Positions 3,681 to 5,886 of a DNA stretch of 5,886 bases are shown here, one piece after another. The DNA is from Chloroflexota bacterium (GTDB lineage: Bacteria > Chloroflexota > Anaerolineae > Promineifilales > Promineifilaceae), in NCBI GenBank assembly GCA_963169155.1, contig CAUJGI010000745.1:1-5886 (forward strand), in the 5' to 3' direction. The notes beneath the pieces were generated by a model that had not been told where the DNA came from, did no database searches, and worked only from the letters and a program-made list of their open reading frames with translations. The position numbers and the translations under genes were made by a program. Positions within the stretch are counted from its first letter, which is position 1. The number at the start of each line of letters is the position of its first letter.

Positions 3681-5886
3681 ATGCCTGTTCAATTCTTAAC
3701 CCCTGAGCAAATTGCTCAATATGGCCATTATGTCGGAGAACCTTCGCCCACGCAACTGGCGCAGCATTTCCATCTGGACGATGCCGACTTGGCTATTCTT
3801 TCAGCCTGGCGTGAAGACCACACCAGGCTGGGTTTCGCCTTGCAATTGTGTACCGCCCGTTTTCTGGGTACCTTCCTCGGCGATTTAACCGCAACGCCAG
3901 CTATCATTGTTAATAACTTGGCACACCAATTAGGCATTGTCGACACCACTGGCTGGGAATCGTATGCTGAGAGTAAAACAGAGTCGCGTCATCGCCAGTT
4001 TATCCGCCAACAGTACGGCTATGAAGATTTCTTTCAGAGCCAGAAGCCCTTCTTCTTAATCCGGAAATTATACGCCCGCGCCTGGCTAACGGCTGAAAAA
4101 CATCTGGTGCTTTTTGACTTTGCCACGGCCTGGCTGGTGCAGCATAAAGTGTTGCTGCCGGGCGCGACTGTGTTGGAGCGGCTGGTGGCTCGCGTGGTTG
4201 ACCGGGCCAACAAGCGGCTGTGGGCGGGATTAATCAAACCGCTTGACGAACAGCAGGCCCAACGGCTGAAAGGACTACTGGAAATTGAAGAAAACACCCG
4301 CTTTTCCAAGCTAGAGCTGCTGCGTCGTCAAGAAACGAAGGCATCTTCTTTAACGATTAAATCGGCCATGCAGCGCCTCGATAAGGTGCGGGCGCTGGGG
4401 CTAAACAATGTTGACTTGACGCTCTTTCCAGTGGGTCGTATCAATGCCTTATCCAGCTATGGGCTGGCTTCCTGGGCCGCCGCTATTAATGACTTGGGAG
4501 AAGATCATGAATTGGCCACCTTGTTGGTCACGGCTTGTGTGCTGGAAGCGGTGATTCAAGATGAGGTTCTGGACCTGCTCATCATGATTGTGGCCGAGAA
4601 GTTCAAAGATGCGGAAAAAGCCGGTCTCAAGCAGCGCCTGCAGATGATGGCCGCAATGGACATGGCCACCTTACACTTGTGCGAAGCGTGCCAATTCATC
4701 CTAAATGATAACTTGCTGGGCGATGAGATACGCCAGGCTATCTTCAAGCATATCCCTCGAGAACAGTTGGAAAAGGCAGTTGCTTTAGTGGGACACGAAA
4801 CGACACGCTACGCGCCCCATTATTATGACCAACTGGTGCATGGTTATCGTTCCCTGCGGCTCTTTCTAGCCAGATTGTTAGCCACCATTTCTTTCGATAG
4901 TATTGCCGATGACGATGAAGCGCTGGCCGCTTGGCAGTTCCTCTATCGTCTGGATCACGAAAAACCACAGCCGGATTTACAGGAAGCACCCCGAGAAATC
5001 CTGCGGGGCACCGAGTGGCGGCAGGTTGTTCTTAACCAGGATGAGCTGATTGACCGCCGTTACTACACGTTCTGTGTGTTACAAAACCTGGTAGCGGCGC
5101 TGCAACGGCGTGATATTTTTATCACCCCCAGCCGCCGCTGGCAAGACCAGCGACAGCAGCTCCTGCACGGTGAAGCCTGGAAAAAGGAACGCCCTCAAGT
5201 GTGTGCCGCTTTGGGGAAATCTACTGACGGCCGTAAAGAGATGACCGAACTGGGGAAGCAGCTTGACCAGTTATACCAGCGCGTGGCTAAACGCTTTGTC
5301 AAGAACAAAGCGGTCTCCATTAAAAAGGAAGAAGGGCATGAGCGCATCAGCTTGCGCCGACAGAAAAAAGTGCCTGTCGGTCCCAGGCTCAAACAACTGC
5401 AAGCGCAAGTTTACGACCTGCTGCCCGAATTGGATTTGCCCGATTTGTTGCTTGAGGTTCAGGCCCTTACCGGTTTTGTGGACGAGTTCACCCATATCAG
5501 TGAAAAACAAGCCCGGGCTGATGACTTGACGCTTTCGATTTGTGCCGTCTTGCTGGCCGAAGCCTGCAATGTGGGCATTGAAGATGTGGTCCATCCCGAT
5601 ATACCGGCGTTGCGACAAAGCCGGTTGCTTTGGGTGCAGCAGAACTACATTCGGGACGAGACATTGACTCGCGCCAATGCCCGTCTGGTCGCTGCCCATA
5701 GTGAAATACCTTTGGCCAAGATTTGGGGTGGCGGCGATGTGGCCTCGGCCGATGGGCAACGTTTTCGGGTGCCGATCCAGACGCTGTACGCCGCACCCGG
5801 TTGGAAATACTTTGGTGAAGGGCGCGGCGTCACCTACTTCACCTTCACCAGTGACCAGTTCACGTCGTTTTATGGCGTGGTCATTC
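3681..5886 (+). CDS. tnpA: Tn3-family transposase (3' end cut by window edge)
   Basis: TnpA is the DDE transposase that binds the terminal inverted repeats and carries out replicative transposition, giving cointegrates. The window shows 735 residues of a protein that is usually near 1000. The N-terminus (about 1-90, MPVQFLTPEQIAQYGHYVG onward) is the DNA-recognition region typical of the family. A long helical middle leads into the catalytic domain. The first catalytic Asp is D691 in GGGDVASADGQRF, a position very close to that in Tn3 TnpA, and the following RGVTYFTFTSDQF segment is also characteristic. The second Asp and the Glu must lie beyond the window. The ATG at 3681 is preceded by AAGGAGAG (3669-3676) and an in-frame TAG at 3642-3644, so the start is secure. 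No frameshift or stop appears, so the gene looks intact as far as visible. It diverges from tnpI. Confidence 0.96.
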   Translation, partial: MPVQFLTPEQIAQYGHYVGEPSPTQLAQHFHLDDADLAILSAWREDHTRLGFALQLCTARFLGTFLGDLTATPAIIVNNLAHQLGIVDTTGWESYAESKTESRHRQFIRQQYGYEDFFQSQKPFFLIRKLYARAWLTAEKHLVLFDFATAWLVQHKVLLPGATVLERLVARVVDRANKRLWAGLIKPLDEQQAQRLKGLLEIEENTRFSKLELLRRQETKASSLTIKSAMQRLDKVRALGLNNVDLTLFPVGRINALSSYGLASWAAAINDLGEDHELATLLVTACVLEAVIQDEVLDLLIMIVAEKFKDAEKAGLKQRLQMMAAMDMATLHLCEACQFILNDNLLGDEIRQAIFKHIPREQLEKAVALVGHETTRYAPHYYDQLVHGYRSLRLFLARLLATISFDSIADDDEALAAWQFLYRLDHEKPQPDLQEAPREILRGTEWRQVVLNQDELIDRRYYTFCVLQNLVAALQRRDIFITPSRRWQDQRQQLLHGEAWKKERPQVCAALGKSTDGRKEMTELGKQLDQLYQRVAKRFVKNKAVSIKKEEGHERISLRRQKKVPVGPRLKQLQAQVYDLLPELDLPDLLLEVQALTGFVDEFTHISEKQARADDLTLSICAVLLAEACNVGIEDVVHPDIPALRQSRLLWVQQNYIRDETLTRANARLVAAHSEIPLAKIWGGGDVASADGQRFRVPIQTLYAAPGWKYFGEGRGVTYFTFTSDQFTSFYGVVI

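Larger units (their letters stand above)
1084..5886. mobile_element. Tn3-family transposon with tyrosine-recombinase resolution (right part missing)
   Basis: The element is defined by a Tn3-type transposase on the plus strand and a divergently transcribed tyrosine recombinase, with a repeat-rich 154-bp site between them. Two further genes follow the recombinase in the same operon. This is the logic of Tn4430/Tn5401-like members, which use TnpI rather than a serine resolvase to resolve cointegrates. The left boundary is tentative (first GGGTA at 1084); the right boundary and the last quarter of tnpA are beyond the window. No antibiotic or metal resistance cargo is seen. Confidence 0.75.

Noticed and set aside
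5271..5796. Overlapping minus-strand ORFs of 99-162 codons opposite tnpA
   Set aside because: The plus strand carries an uninterrupted, clearly recognisable Tn3-family transposase here.
1..5886. CRISPR arrays, tRNA or rRNA genes, resistance or toxin-antitoxin cargo
   Set aside because: Reading both strands I found no regularly spaced repeats, no RNA gene signature and no recognisable cargo of these types.

Overview
The window holds most of a Tn3-family transposon placed just upstream of an unrelated integrase gene. Nothing here is a housekeeping marker, so the host cannot be named. The moderate-to-high GC of the first ~1 kb, the recurring palindrome ACGGCCGT and an apparently leaderless integrase gene would fit an environmental bacterium such as a Chloroflexota member, but that is only a guess.

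Layout. (1) Positions 1-980, minus strand: a tyrosine recombinase/integrase that is complete except for its last few residues, with all catalytic residues visible. A near-ideal sigma-70-type promoter sits directly against its ATG and no Shine-Dalgarno is present. (2) Positions 981-1390: an AT-richer stretch without a convincing intact gene. It contains that promoter, a 23-bp imperfect tandem repeat beginning GGGTA that is my best candidate for the transposon's left end, and a short minus-strand coding-like tail. (3) Positions 1391-3526, minus strand: an apparent three-gene operon, made of a second tyrosine recombinase (TnpI-type, GTG start), an uncharacterised 210-aa protein with a cysteine cluster (4-nt ATGA overlap with tnpI), and an uncharacterised 191-aa protein 43 nt further on. 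(4) Positions 3527-3680: a 154-bp divergent control region. It carries repeated GTTATCAC-type motifs that look like recombinase-binding and resolution sites, and an inverted repeat able to mask the transposase ribosome binding site. (5) Positions 3681-5886, plus strand: a Tn3-family transposase, cut by the window end shortly after the first catalytic Asp.

How it works together (inference from Tn3 biology). TnpA would form the cointegrate. The tyrosine recombinase would resolve it at the site between the two divergent genes, as TnpI does in Tn4430 and Tn5401. The recombinase motifs overlap the tnpI ribosome binding site and start codon and lie next to the tnpA promoter region, so TnpI binding could also repress both transcripts. 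The two genes co-transcribed with tnpI match no Tn3 component I know of and are the most likely place for something undescribed.
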